Source: Microthrixaceae bacterium (GTDB taxonomy: Bacteria; Actinomycetota; Acidimicrobiia; Acidimicrobiales; Microtrichaceae). Taken from it: 64,000 bases of DNA. How positions within the stretch are numbered: position 1 is the stretch's first letter; the number at the start of each line of letters is the position of its first letter. Shown piece by piece: positions 10,625 to 20,460 of the stretch. The position numbers and the translations under genes were made by a program. Below the pieces are notes generated by a model, which was not told where the DNA came from, ran no database searches, and saw only the letters and a list, made by a program, of their open reading frames with translations. The stretch is taken from contig JAOSKI010000003.1 of NCBI GenBank assembly GCA_027493675.1, positions 166,379 through 230,378 on the forward strand, written 5' to 3'.

Positions 10625-13600
10625 TCAGGCGTTGCGGCGGTACCGGCCGCCCAGGACGAACAGCGTCTCGGTGATCTCGCCGAGGGTGCAGTGGCGCACG
10701 GCCCGCATGAGCGCCTCGAAGGTGTTGTGGCCACCGAGCACCGCGCCGCCGAGGGCTGCGAGCGCCGGTTCGCGACCCTCGCCCTGCCTGCGGCGGAACT
10801 CGGCCAGGGCCTCCAGTCGCTCTCGCTTCTCGGCGTCGTCGGAACGGCGCAGCTCGGCGGCCGGGCGCTCGGCCTGCTCCCAGCCGGATGGTCGGAAGGT
10901 GTTGACTCCGATGATCGGAAGCGTCCCGTCGTGCTTGGCCTGTTCGTAGCGCATCGACTCGTCCTGGATGCGTCCGCGCTGGTAGCCGGTTTCCATCGCC
11001 CCGAGCACACCTCCCGCTCGCTGATCCGGTCGAGCTCCGCGAGGACCGCTGATTCCACCAGGTCGGTGAGCTCCTCCACGATGAACGAACCCTGCAGCGG
11101 GTTGTCGTTGTAGGCAAGGCCCCACTCGCGGTTGATGATGAGCTGGATCGCCATCGCACGTCGCACCGACTCGTCGGTGGGGGTGGTGAGAGCCTCGTCG
11201 TAGGCGTTGGTGTGGAGGCTGTTGGCGCTGTCGTAGATGGCGCACAGGGCCTGAAGGGTCGTGCGGACGTCGTTGAAGGCCATTTCCTGGGCGTGCAGTG
11301 ACCGACCGGAGGTCTGGACGTGGTACTTCAGCTTCTGGCTGCGCTCGTTGGCGCCGTAGCGGTCCCGCATGGCGATCGCCCAGATGCGCCGTGCGACCCG
11401 GCCGAGCACCGTGTACTCCGGGTCCATCCCGTTGGAGAAGAAGAACGACAGGTTGCCGGCGAAGTCGTCGATCGCCATTCCGCGGGCCAGGTAGGCCTCC
11501 ACGTAGGTGAATCCGTTGGCGAGTGTGAACGCCAGCTGGCTGATCGGGTTCGCTCCCGCTTCTGCGATGTGGTAGCCCGAGATCGACACCGAGTAGAAGT
11601 TGCGCACGCCGTTGGCGACGAACCACTCCTGGATGTCGGCCATCATCGACAGGGCGAACTCGGTGGAGAGGATGCAGGTGTTCTGACCCTGGTCCTCCCT
11701 TTAGGATGTCGGCCTGCACGGTGCCCCTGACGCGGCGCAGCACCTCGGCGGGCTCCAACTCGGGGTGCTGGTCGATCGCGGTGTTGAGGAACATCGCGAG
11801 GATGGCGGGAGCCGGTCCGTTGATGGTCATCGACACCGACGTCGAGTCCTCGATCAGGTCGAATCCGGCGTACAGCTCACGCATGTCCTCGAGCGTCGCC
11901 ACCGACACCCCGGAGGTGCCGATCTTGCCGTAGATGTCGGGGCGAACGCTTGGGTCGGCACCGTAGAGGGTGACGCTGTCGAACGCCGTGGAGAGCCGGG
12001 TGGACGACTGGCCCCGTGAGAGCATGTGGAACCGACGGTTGGTGCGCTGGGGACCACCCTCGCCCGCGAACATGCGGGTGGGGTCCTCGTCGTCGCGTCG
12101 GGTCTCGAAGGCACCTCCGGTGAACGGGAAGCGACCCGGAAGGTTCTCGCGCCGCAGCCACCGGAACAGCTCGGCGCGGTCGTCGGTGCGCGGCAGCGCG
12201 ATGCGGGGAACGAGCGTGTCGGACAGCGAGATGCGTACGGGACGCTCAGGCGCTGTGAGTCGTTGCGCGTCGCGGTCATAGCAGGCCAACAGATCCAACG
12301 ACGCGCCCGACACGGCGTCGCGGCGCCGTGTCAACAGCGCGTCGAGGTCGTGTGTCTGAAGCCCCGCTGCGTCCAGTTCGCCCCGCGCCGCCTCGAGGTG
12401 GCCGACCGAGGCGACGGCTGCGGCCTGCTCGGCGGTGGTGGCGTGGTAGGAGCGAACCGTCGAGGCGATCTCGGCCAGGTAGCGGACACGATCCGCGGGA
12501 ACCAACGCCGGCACGCGATCGGCCACCGTCGTCGTGACCGGAGCGACGGGTGGTTCGGCGAGCGTCAGGCCCCGTGCCAACAGCAGATCCACGAGGTGCC
12601 GGTACAGCGCTGTCACGCCGTCGTCGTCGAAGCGCGAGCCACGGTCGCGAACACCGGCATCTCTTCTGGCCCACCCACATGACGCCGGTTGCGGGCCATC
12701 TGGCGACGCACGTCACGCAACGCGTCCTGCGCGCCGCGGCGGTCGGACTTGTTGACGGCCACCACGTCGGCTTCGTCGAGCATCTCGATCTTCTCGAGTT
12801 GCGAGGCGGCGCCGAACTCGGGGGTCATCACGTACAGCGACAGGTCCGCCACCTCCGTCACAGCCGAGTCGCCCTGCCCGATCCCGGGTGTCTCCACGAA
12901 CACCAGATCGAAGCCCGCCGCTGCGAGGACCGGGACCATCTCCGCAACGCACGGCGGCACCTCCGAGCGCGAGCCGCGGTGCCCACCGACCGGAAGTAGA
13001 CCTGTGGGCCGTCGATGGCGTTCATGCGTATCCGGTCGCCCAGCAGCGCTCCACCGCAGCGACGGCGGTTGGGGTCGACCGCCAACACCGCCACCGCCAG
13101 CTTGTCCTGTTGGTCCAGGCGAATCCTTCGCAACAGCTCGTCGGTCAACGAGGACTTCCCCGAGCCGCCGGTGCCGGTGATCCCGACCACTGCACAGCGG
13201 TGCGACTCGGCGGCCGACAACAGCGCCTCGGGGAGCCGAGACGTGCCCACGTCGCTGGATCCCGCCCGCTCCAGCAAGCTGAGCGCGCCGGCTATGGCAC
13301 GTGGTGACCGCGACAGCACCCCCTCCACGTCGATCATCACGTGCGACTCCACGTCGCATTCAGCGATGATCGTGTTGACCATGTGCTCCAGGCCCATCCG
13401 CTGACCGTCCTCGGGCGAGAAGATCCGCACGTCCCGCTCAGCAAGCACGCTGATCTCCTCCGGGGATATGACCCCACCGCCACCGCCGTACACCCGCACG
13501 TGCGACACCCCGGCTTCGGCGAGCCGGTCCACCAGGTAGGTGAAGTACTCGATGTGGCCGCCTTGGTACGACGAGACGGCCACCGCAGCGGCATCCTCTT

Positions 13601-13796
13601 CGATCACCGCCTCGACCACCTCGTCGACCGAGCGGTTGTGGCCGAGGTGGATCACCTCGGCGCCCTGCGACTGCAGGATGCGTCGCATGATGTTGATCGC
13701 CGCGTCGTGGCCGTCGAAGAGGCTGGTCGCGGTCACCACGCGCACCGGGTGCTCAGGTACGTGCAGCTGCGGTGCCGGCCGGTTCGGCTCGCTCAT
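10625..13796 (-). CDS. icmF: Fused isobutyryl-CoA mutase with G-protein chaperone, about four frameshifts
   Basis: Adenosylcobalamin-dependent acyl-CoA mutase that interconverts isobutyryl-CoA and butyryl-CoA (some relatives also use pivalyl- or isovaleryl-CoA). The domain order is that of IcmF: N-terminal B12-binding domain ([13 protein letters not shown] at residues about 25-37, GGGG...ISPEEI), then a MeaB-like GTPase (Walker [32 protein letters not shown]), then the mutase barrel ([33 protein letters not shown] segment). Spanning about 1057 residues, it is full length. Frames change near 12980, 12640, 11690 and 11000. The neighbouring acyl-CoA dehydrogenases and aldehyde dehydrogenase suit branched-chain acyl catabolism. 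The ATG at 13796 gives the normal N-terminus. Confidence 0.9.
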
Positions 13797-13840
13797 GGTT
13801 CGATGATACGGAGCGCCGACGCTGAACACCGTGCCTGGTG

Positions 13841-14500
13841 CTACTTGATGCAGCGACCTGCTTCGCCGATCTTCACGAGCAACGGTCGGTACTCCAGGTG
13901 CCAGGGTTCGGAACGCACCGTGGGGCACCACCCGTTGGCACGCATGAACCCGATGTCCACACCGGCGTTGTGCGGTCCCCAGTCCTCCAGGTCGACCGCC
14001 ATTCCCCACTCGTGCTTGGACGTGCCCGGAACCGCGGCCCATAGACCCAACCTGGTCCGTAGGCAGACCTGCTCGGCACCGTTGCGCCACGTCGTGCGGA
14101 ACCAGATCGTGCGCGCCTCGACCGGGACCTGTTCGGCGGGCACCCCGAACTTCGCATAGTTGTGGATCGCGAGCGCCTCCTTGGCGTCCATGGCGGCCTT
14201 GGCCGACGCCACCGCCCGCATCGAGCCCCCAGTCCCAGTCACGCGACGCCGTGCAGTCACAACGCGCGGGAACCCCACGGGTGTTGATCGTGGTCATCGC
14301 CAAGTGCTTGCGCACCTCCGGGGATGCTTGTCGGCACCCAACCGGTACGGACGGGATCTGGGAGGGGTGTCGGCCACCGTGTCGTCGCCGCAGACCCCGG
14401 CCGAAGCGTCGGTGGCGAACCCGGACGACGACAACAGTGCGAACGCCGTGACGAACACCGCCGCCTTCACTGTCGCCCTCGTTCCGCGAAGCCCGTTCAC
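13841..14500 (-). CDS. Secreted D-alanyl-D-alanine carboxypeptidase, VanY-like (M15), about two frameshifts
   Basis: Extracytoplasmic zinc peptidase that trims the terminal D-alanine of peptidoglycan stems. A GTG at 14498-14500 starts a signal peptide (TRATVKAAVFVTAFALLSSS, then ATDASAG), an export signal. The catalytic domain shows the M15 zinc motif SKHEWGMAVDLEDWG and the second metal/catalytic motif EPWHLEY, ending with GEAGRCIK. Frames change near 14325 and 14220; the middle segment includes INTRGVPARCDCTASRDWDWG. About 220 residues. It sits 44 bp upstream of icmF on the same strand, but no functional link is evident. Confidence 0.82.
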
Positions 14501-14541
14501 TTGATGATTCTCGTCGCCCGACACCGGAACCTCGCGGACCG

Positions 14542-16158
14542 CTAGCGCCAGCCGAGCCGTTTGAGCACCCGCAGCGACGTCGACAGCACCTTCGCGAAGC
14601 CCTCGTCGTCCAACAGCCCGGGCACCGGGGCGAGGTTCATGAATCGCTGATGGGCGACCGTCTGAACCTCGGTGTACTTGGTGATGCCACCCACACCGTG
14701 ACGGCGCCCCATGCCGGACTGACCCATGCCGCCCATCGGAGCATCGATGCTGCCCCACGCCGCGGCGTAGGCCTCGTTGAGGTTGACGGTCCCGGCCTTC
14801 ATCTGCGCCGCCACCTCACGGCCGCGCGTGCTGTCGCGCGCCCACACGCTCGCGTTTAGTCCGTACTCGGTGTCGTTGGCCCACTCGATGGCTTCGTCGA
14901 CGTCCGAGTAGCGATACAGCGAGACCACCGGTCCGAAGGTCTCCTGCGCGAAGCAGGTCATCGAATCATCCACCCCGGTGAGCACCGTCGGCTCGTGGAA
15001 GTAGGGCCCGAGGTCAGGTCGCGCCCGTCCCCCGGTGAGGACGGTAGCCCCCCTTTCGACCGCGTCGGTCACGTGTGTCGTCACTGCGTCGAGTTGTTCG
15101 GCCGAGGTGAGCGAGCCCATCTGAGCGCTGAAGTCGAACACCGGTGCCATGTTCATCGCATCGACGGCCTCGAGGAACCGTGGCACGAACCGGTCCCAGA
15201 TCGCATCGGCGACGTACATGCGCTCGATCGAGATGCACAACTGACCGCTGGACGAGAAGCACGCACGCACCGCTCCCTCGACGGTCCGGTCCAGGTCCGC
15301 GTCGGCCATCACGATCATCGCGTTCTTGCCACCGAGCTCCATGGAGGAATCCACGAGGCGCTCGCCGCACTGGGCCGCGATGCGCCTGCCCGAGGCGGTG
15401 GAGCCGGTGAACATCACGTAGTCGGCGATGTCGAGCAGCGGGGTCCCGATGTTGGATCCCCGGCCGAGCACGATCTGCCACAGGTCCTCGGGCAGACCGG
15501 CACGCACCGCCAGCTCGCGAGCGTACAGCGCTGTGAGGGCGGTCTGGTTGTCGGGCTTCTGCACCACCGCGTTGCCGGCAAGCAACGCCGGGATCGTGTC
15601 ACCGGCCGCGAGGCTCAACGGATAGTTCCACGGGGAGATGACCGTGACGATCCCCCTGGGGTGGCGCAGCTCACGCACCGAGGTGACGAGCGGGATGATG
15701 CCGGTGCGCACCTTCGGAGCCAACGCCCGCGGTGCTGTGCGGGCGTAGTAGCGACAGGTGATCGCGATGTCTGCGACCTCGAGGTAGGCATCACGGCGGG
15801 CCTTGCCGTTCTCCGCCTGTATCAGGTCCATGAGCACCTCGGAGTTGTCGAGCACCAGGTCGTGCATCGCGAGGAAGACCTCCGCACGTTCGCCGACCGG
15901 GCGGGCGGCCCACAGCCGCCGGGCCGCAACCGCACGTTCGCGTGCTCCGATCACGTCGGCCTCGACACACTGCGGGAGCTCAGCGATGACCGCGCCGCTG
16001 AAAGGTGCGTGGGTGGTCACCGAGGCGTCACCCGAGGACCGCACCGAGCCGGTCAGTCGACCGACCAGCTCCGACGTAATGGATGGGGGAAGCGATCCGT
16101 CGGCTGTGAGCCCACTGCTTCCACCGGGGATGTCGGCCGGTGTGGCTGTCGTGGTCAT
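14542..16158 (-). CDS. gabD2: Aldehyde dehydrogenase, succinate-semialdehyde dehydrogenase (NADP+) GabD2-like
   Basis: Oxidises an aldehyde to the acid with NAD(P)+; best fit is succinate semialdehyde to succinate. The frame is intact, 538 residues. Seen: NYPLSLAAGDTIPALLAGNA, the cofactor glycine motif FTGSTASGRRIAAQ, VELGGKNAMIVMADADL with the catalytic glutamate, and the nucleophile cysteine in SSGQLCISIERMYV. These match the mycobacterial GabD2 subgroup rather than betaine-aldehyde enzymes. The ATG at 16158 has AAGGAG seven bases upstream, which favours it over an in-frame ATG further upstream at 16227. The substrate is a family inference; broader aldehydes are possible. Confidence 0.85.
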   Translation of the reverse strand: MTTTATPADIPGGSSGLTADGSLPPSITSELVGRLTGSVRSSGDASVTTHAPFSGAVIAELPQCVEADVIGARERAVAARRLWAARPVGERAEVFLAMHDLVLDNSEVLMDLIQAENGKARRDAYLEVADIAITCRYYARTAPRALAPKVRTGIIPLVTSVRELRHPRGIVTVISPWNYPLSLAAGDTIPALLAGNAVVQKPDNQTALTALYARELAVRAGLPEDLWQIVLGRGSNIGTPLLDIADYVMFTGSTASGRRIAAQCGERLVDSSMELGGKNAMIVMADADLDRTVEGAVRACFSSSGQLCISIERMYVADAIWDRFVPRFLEAVDAMNMAPVFDFSAQMGSLTSAEQLDAVTTHVTDAVERGATVLTGGRARPDLGPYFHEPTVLTGVDDSMTCFAQETFGPVVSLYRYSDVDEAIEWANDTEYGLNASVWARDSTRGREVAAQMKAGTVNLNEAYAAAWGSIDAPMGGMGQSGMGRRHGVGGITKYTEVQTVAHQRFMNLAPVPGLLDDEGFAKVLSTSLRVLKRLGWR

Positions 16159-16281
16159 TTCGACTCCTTGGAGATGGCGGTCGTCCCCATACTCATTCTC
16201 CCCGGACGAGCAAAGCAAGGGGCGCACGATGGGTGAGGCGCTTTCCCGTCACGGCTCGGGGTGGATACGGTTTCAGGAGCC

Positions 16282-17881
16282 ATGAACGTCTCGACCGATC
16301 CGCCTGTCGCATCGACCGCGCAGGTGGTGTCGGACCTACGTTCCACCCGCCGGCGCAGGCGCTTGGGCGGCACCGAGTGGGGAGAACTGGCATACCGGGT
16401 CTACACGACCGCATTCTTCGTGCTGGTGGTGGTGATCATGGTCTCGGGTGCCGTGGGCGACCAGGCGGTCTCGGAGCAGACCGCTGTGAAGGTGTCGGAC
16501 CACGGACCGGCCTGGGCCGGCCTGGCGTTCGCGGCCTTGCTGCTCGCGGCGATCCGATCAGGCTCACGGGGTGGCCCGCTCGCGCTGGAGGCGGCGGATG
16601 TGCACCACCTCCTGCTGTCGCCGGCGGACCGCGGAGCCACTCTGCGCCGTCCCACCTCGGGCGTGCTCGGATACGGCATCTTCACAGGTGCCGCCGTCAT
16701 GGCTCTGACCGGTTCACTGATGTCGCAGCGCCTACCCGGTGGGACCACCGAGTTCGTCGCGGCCGGGGCGTCCTTCGGCGTGGTGGCCACCGCATGCGCG
16801 CTCGGAGCGGCGCTGCTGACAGCATCGCGGGTCGCACCGCGGTGGATCATGATCGCGGCCGGCTGGTTGCTGGTCGCCTGGTCGGTGGCCGATGTGGCGG
16901 ACCGCTCGCCAACCGCCCCGACCACGCTCGCGGGCGATCTGCTGTTCTGGCCGATGAACCCGTGGACGGCGGGGTTGGCGTGGGTGGTGGTTGCCATGGC
17001 GTTGGTCGTTGCCGGGGTGACGGTGATCGGTGGCCTGTCGATCGAAGCCGCGCCGCCGCACCCTGCTGGTGGGACAACTCCGGTTCGCGGTCACCCAGCA
17101 GGACCTCCGCTCGGTGGTGCTGTTGCGCAGGCAGCTCGCGTCGGAGGTACCACGCAACCGCAGGTGGTTCCCTGTCGCGGCCGCGGTGGGGCGCCGCCTG
17201 CCTGTGTTCGCGCGCGACCTCGAGAGCGTCGGGCACTGGCCCACCATCCGAATACGCGCGTGATGGTGCTCGCCGTCGCGGCAGCACTCGCCACGCGCCA
17301 TGTTCTCGGGGACCACCCCTTTGATCGTGGTCGCCGGATTGGCGGCGTTCGTCGCCGCGACGGATGCCACCGAGGGTCTCTCCCAGGAGGTCGACCACCC
17401 CACGCTGCTCGAATCGCTTCCGCAGGAACCCGGCGAAGTGCTCCTACAGCACCTCGCGGCACCGGTGGTGGTCCTGATCACAGCCGGCCTGGTGGGTCTG
17501 GGTGTGGCATACGCCTTCGATCCCGGCACCGAGGTGTTGCAGGTCGGTCTCCTCACGGTGCTGACCGGCTCTCTGACGGGGGTCGCGGGCTCCGCCATAT
17601 CGACGGTGTCGCAGTTCGACACCGGTGTCGGCAGCGACGTCCTGATGACTCCCGAAGTTGCCGGCCCCCGACTGGTGCTCCGCACGGCATGGCCGCCGCT
17701 CGTGGCCGTGGCGGGCTTCGTGCCCGCGTTGGTCGCGGCCAAGGTGGGAGCGGGAGGTGACCCGAGCGCCGCCGCGGCCACCGCTGCGCTTCCGGTGCTC
17801 CTGCTGGTGGTGATCGTGGGCGGCTGGGTGCGCTTCCGCTCCAGCATCCATGCAGCGATCGCGGAGTCGATGCCGGGATGA
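16282..17881 (+). CDS. ABC exporter membrane subunit, two frameshifts
   Basis: A polytopic membrane protein paired with the ATPase that follows. Seen: at least eight hydrophobic helices, beginning with TAFFVLVVVIMVSGAVG, and the early cytoplasmic segment LEAADVHHLLLSPADRG. That segment resembles ABC-2-type permeases of the DUF6297 kind in actinobacteria (tentative). AGGAG lies just upstream of the ATG at 16282. Frames change near 17040 and 17265; the middle frame carries LLVGQLRFAVTQQDLRSVVL. About 533 residues. Substrate unknown. The ATPase start lies 58 bp beyond the stop. Confidence 0.7.
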
Positions 17882-17939
17882 ACCCGACGCGCAGCGCACG
17901 GATGGATCGGTTGGACGGACGGATGAATCGGATGTGCAG

Positions 17940-18666
17940 ATGAGCAAGCGACGCAAGAGCAGAGCGGGCCGCGCCGAGGCCCCGGTCATCCCCGAGATCA
18001 CCACCGAGGTCCTGTCCAAGTCCTACGGCGACGTCACCGCGCTCGCAGAGGTGGACATCGAGATCCCCTCAGGTCAGGCGGTCGTCCTGGTCGGGCACAA
18101 CGGGTCGGGCAAGTCGACGCTGCTGGGCCTGATCGCAGGCACCATGGAACCCACCGAAGGCGAGGTGCGCATCGCCGGATCGGAACCGGATTCGGTCAAG
18201 GCCCGCTCGAGGCGTTCCTGGCTGCCTGACACGCCGGTGCTCTACGACGACCTGACCGTGGACGAGCACCTTCGCTACATCTCTCGCTTGCACGGCGGGA
18301 CCGGCGACGAGCCGCGCCTGGAGGAGTTGGTGGGAGCGTCTCGACCTGGCGGATCGACGCGACCAGCTGCCGTCGCAGTTCAGTCGCGGCCTGCGCCAGA
18401 AGACCGCGATCGCGGTCGCGTTGTGCCGGCCGTTCTCGCTGCTGCTGGTGGACGAGCCGTTCGTCGGGCTGGACGCGCACGGCAGGGCCACCATGCTCGA
18501 CCTGCTCAGCGAGGCATCAGCGGACGGTGCGACCCTCGTTGTCGCGACTCACGACCCCGAGGTGATCAACCGGTTCGACCGTGGGCTGATGATGTCCAAC
18601 GGCGAAGTGGTTCTCGACTGCGACGCCGATGACCTACTGCTCCACATGACGCCGGAGACCGCCTGA
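17940..18666 (+). CDS. ABC transporter ATP-binding protein, one frameshift
   Basis: Energises the preceding membrane subunit. Seen: a basic N-terminal tail (MSKRRKSRAGRAE), Walker A GHNGSGKSTLL near residue 55, a Q-loop-like LPDTPVLYDDLTV, and a signature region in the second frame (SQFSRGLRQKTAIAVAL; SRGLRQK replaces the usual LSGGQ). Walker B is LLLVDEPFVGLD, and the H-loop is VATHDPEV. The frame changes near 18335. About 242 residues. The atypical signature sequence is common in ABC-2-type exporters. The 3' end overlaps by about 33 bp the convergent small gene on the other strand. Confidence 0.88.
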
Positions 18667-19146
18667 GTCGTCGGAGGACTTGAACCGGTTGGTCACCGGT
18701 ACCAGCGTCCCGTCGGCGAGGAGCCGATCGGTTCGCGGCCAGTCGTTGCGCAGCCCTGTCGCGAACTCCTCTGCCGACTCCTCACCGGAGTACTCCAGGG
18801 CATCGATCACGGCCTCGCTCAACGCTGCGAAGAACTCGTCGGACTCGAGTGGGGCCACGTCGAACCCCCTGCGGTCGGCCTTGTCGACCGCGAACTGGCT
18901 GACCTTCATGAACACGTGACCGAGGTGCTCGAGCTCGTCGGTGGCTATCTCGACTTGAAGGGAGAGGGTCGGGCCCAAGGCGGCTTGCGCCTCCCAGTCG
19001 CTGAGGTAGCCCTCGACGACGGTCAGCGTCTCGGCCGGGATGGAGATGCCGGGATCGCTCTCGACAGCCTTCAAGGTGTCTCGGGCGAAGGAGATCCAAG
19101 CGATTGCGCTCGTGGAGGAGACCTCGCACAACCGAAGTTGAACCAT
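18634..19146 (-). CDS. Uncharacterised protein, homologous to the 19979-20428 product
   Basis: A 170-residue soluble protein, frame intact, no signal peptide or membrane helix. I do not recognise a named family. Its N-terminus MVQLRLCEV, the AIAWISFA segment, the PAETLTVVEGYLSDW segment and the SDEFFAALSEAVIDALEYSG block align in order with the product of 19979-20428, so the two are homologues in the same operon. That alignment also favours the start at 19146 over the ATG two codons upstream. The last of four genes after the AidB-like protein, it follows the TetR gene by 50 bp. It is acidic and largely helical by composition. Function unknown. Confidence 0.65.
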   Translation of the reverse strand: MVQLRLCEVSSTSAIAWISFARDTLKAVESDPGISIPAETLTVVEGYLSDWEAQAALGPTLSLQVEIATDELEHLGHVFMKVSQFAVDKADRRGFDVAPLESDEFFAALSEAVIDALEYSGEESAEEFATGLRNDWPRTDRLLADGTLVPVTNRFKSSDDSGGLRRHVEQ

Positions 19147-19196
19147 GCACACAATGCTACGCCTGCATCGTCGCGGAGCGTGCTACCGGTGGCCGT

Positions 19197-19856
19197 CTAC
19201 GGATCCGCCACCAGGAGTGTGCGGAACACCGACAACACGAGGTGCTCGGCCGTGCGGCGGTCCATATCGCCTCCGCCCCAGCCGTCAGCAGCACCGATGA
19301 AGGCACCCAACAGCACCGGGCCGACCGCTATGGCACGCTCACGTGACATCGAGAAGTGCCGCTCGAGCAGCCTCACGACGAACTCAGCACCCTCACGTTG
19401 ACGCGCCTCGTCGGGCCCGGCGACTATCGCTCCGGGGCCGGTGAGGACCCCGAGTAGGTCACTCGAATCCTCCACCGCGTCGAAGAACGCCGCGGTCACC
19501 GCAGCGGTGCGGGTTCCGACGGGCGCCGCGCAGGCGACACGCCAGATCTGCTCCGCAACTCGTCGGTTCTCACGGTTTCTCAATGCAAGGAGTACGTCGT
19601 TGGAGTTCTCGAAGTGCGAGTACGGCAGTGCCTTGGAGACCCCGGCCCATTCGGCGAGCCGCTCCATGGTGACGGCTTGTGCTCCCTTGTTGACCAGGAG
19701 GTCGGCCGCCACGTCGAGCAACTGGGCACGTCGCTGCGCACGCGACAGCCGAGGTGCGCGCTCCTTCACCCGGACCGGAGCCCGACCGTCCGCGAGCCGA
19801 TCGGGCTCATGGGTTTTCAGGTCCGTCGACCCCACGTTCAGATCTGCCATGTCCAC
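19197..19856 (-). CDS. TetR-family transcriptional regulator
   Basis: A DNA-binding repressor, 219 residues, frame intact. The helix-turn-helix is at residues about 45-70 (AVTMERLAEWAGVSKALPYS followed by HFENSNDVL), preceded by an unusually long 30-residue basic tail. The C-terminal ligand and dimerisation domain has no recognisable ligand signature. It lies between two homologous small genes on the same strand, all downstream of an AidB-like flavoprotein gene, so it may control that operon. No clear palindromic operator was found in the 120 bp upstream. Confidence 0.82.
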   Translation of the reverse strand: MDMADLNVGSTDLKTHEPDRLADGRAPVRVKERAPRLSRAQRRAQLLDVAADLLVNKGAQAVTMERLAEWAGVSKALPYSHFENSNDVLLALRNRENRRVAEQIWRVACAAPVGTRTAAVTAAFFDAVEDSSDLLGVLTGPGAIVAGPDEARQREGAEFVVRLLERHFSMSRERAIAVGPVLLGAFIGAADGWGGGDMDRRTAEHLVLSVFRTLLVADP

Positions 19857-19978
19857 ACGGGCTCAGCCACCACCTGGGACCCGAACCCGTGGGGCAAACC
19901 TACGCGCGCCGCTCCGCCGTGTACCGAAAAACGCCCGGCTCCGGAACCTGCTACTCCCAGGGTGGTCACTGCCGCGGA

Positions 19979-20428
19979 TCACTCCCCGGCCACACCCCAG
20001 TGCTCGCGGAGTATCTCCACGAGGTGCGACTGGGGTCCACCCTCTGCCTCCAGAGCCGCAAGCACCTGGTTGACCACGGCATAGTGGAACTCGTCGGCCT
20101 CGGGTGGTCGCAGATGCAGTTCGCCGGCCTCGTGGGCTGCCTCGACCGAGAGGCCGGTCTCATAGAGAGCGTTGATCAGGTAGCCGACCTCGTCCTCGGA
20201 ACGCTCGGTTACCCAGTGAAACGGCTGTGGGTTCTCCTGGGTCCCCGGGTCCCTCAGGAGCTCGGATCGCCAGGTGTCCACGATGTTCTCGAAGGTGTCG
20301 AGCACCTCGGGTGGTGTCCGGTCCGCCCCTATCCGGCGGAGATCGTCGATGACTGCATCGGCATAGTCCAACCAGGCTCGCGCGCTGCCCGCGGGCACAG
20401 GACCGATCTCGACTCGCACATGCACCAT
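19979..20428 (-). CDS. Uncharacterised protein, homologous to the 18634-19146 product
   Basis: A 149-residue acidic soluble protein, frame intact. It starts at the ATG at 20428, with AAGGTGG seven bases upstream. Shared features with the other small protein: an MV.(L/V)R(L/V) start, an ARAWLDYADAVIDDL segment, a PPEVLDTFENIVDTW segment and a late ADEFHYAVVNQVLAALEAEG block. I do not recognise a database family. It begins 33 bp after the AidB-like stop and is followed 122 bp later by the TetR gene. A regulatory or partner role for the flavoprotein is possible but unproven. Confidence 0.65.
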   Translation of the reverse strand: MVHVRVEIGPVPAGSARAWLDYADAVIDDLRRIGADRTPPEVLDTFENIVDTWRSELLRDPGTQENPQPFHWVTERSEDEVGYLINALYETGLSVEAAHEAGELHLRPPEADEFHYAVVNQVLAALEAEGGPQSHLVEILREHWGVAGE

Positions 20429-20460
20429 TGAACCACCTTCAGCACCCGGGTGCTGCACGG

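Noticed and set aside
12613..13359. Separate MeaB-type GTPase gene
   Set aside because: Its Walker A half lies in the preceding frame and the mutase domain in the next, all in IcmF order, so this is one gene broken by indels.
19754..20431. Long plus-strand open frame opposite the small gene at 19979
   Set aside because: It is antisense to two well supported genes and has a composition typical of GC-rich shadow frames; no motif was found.
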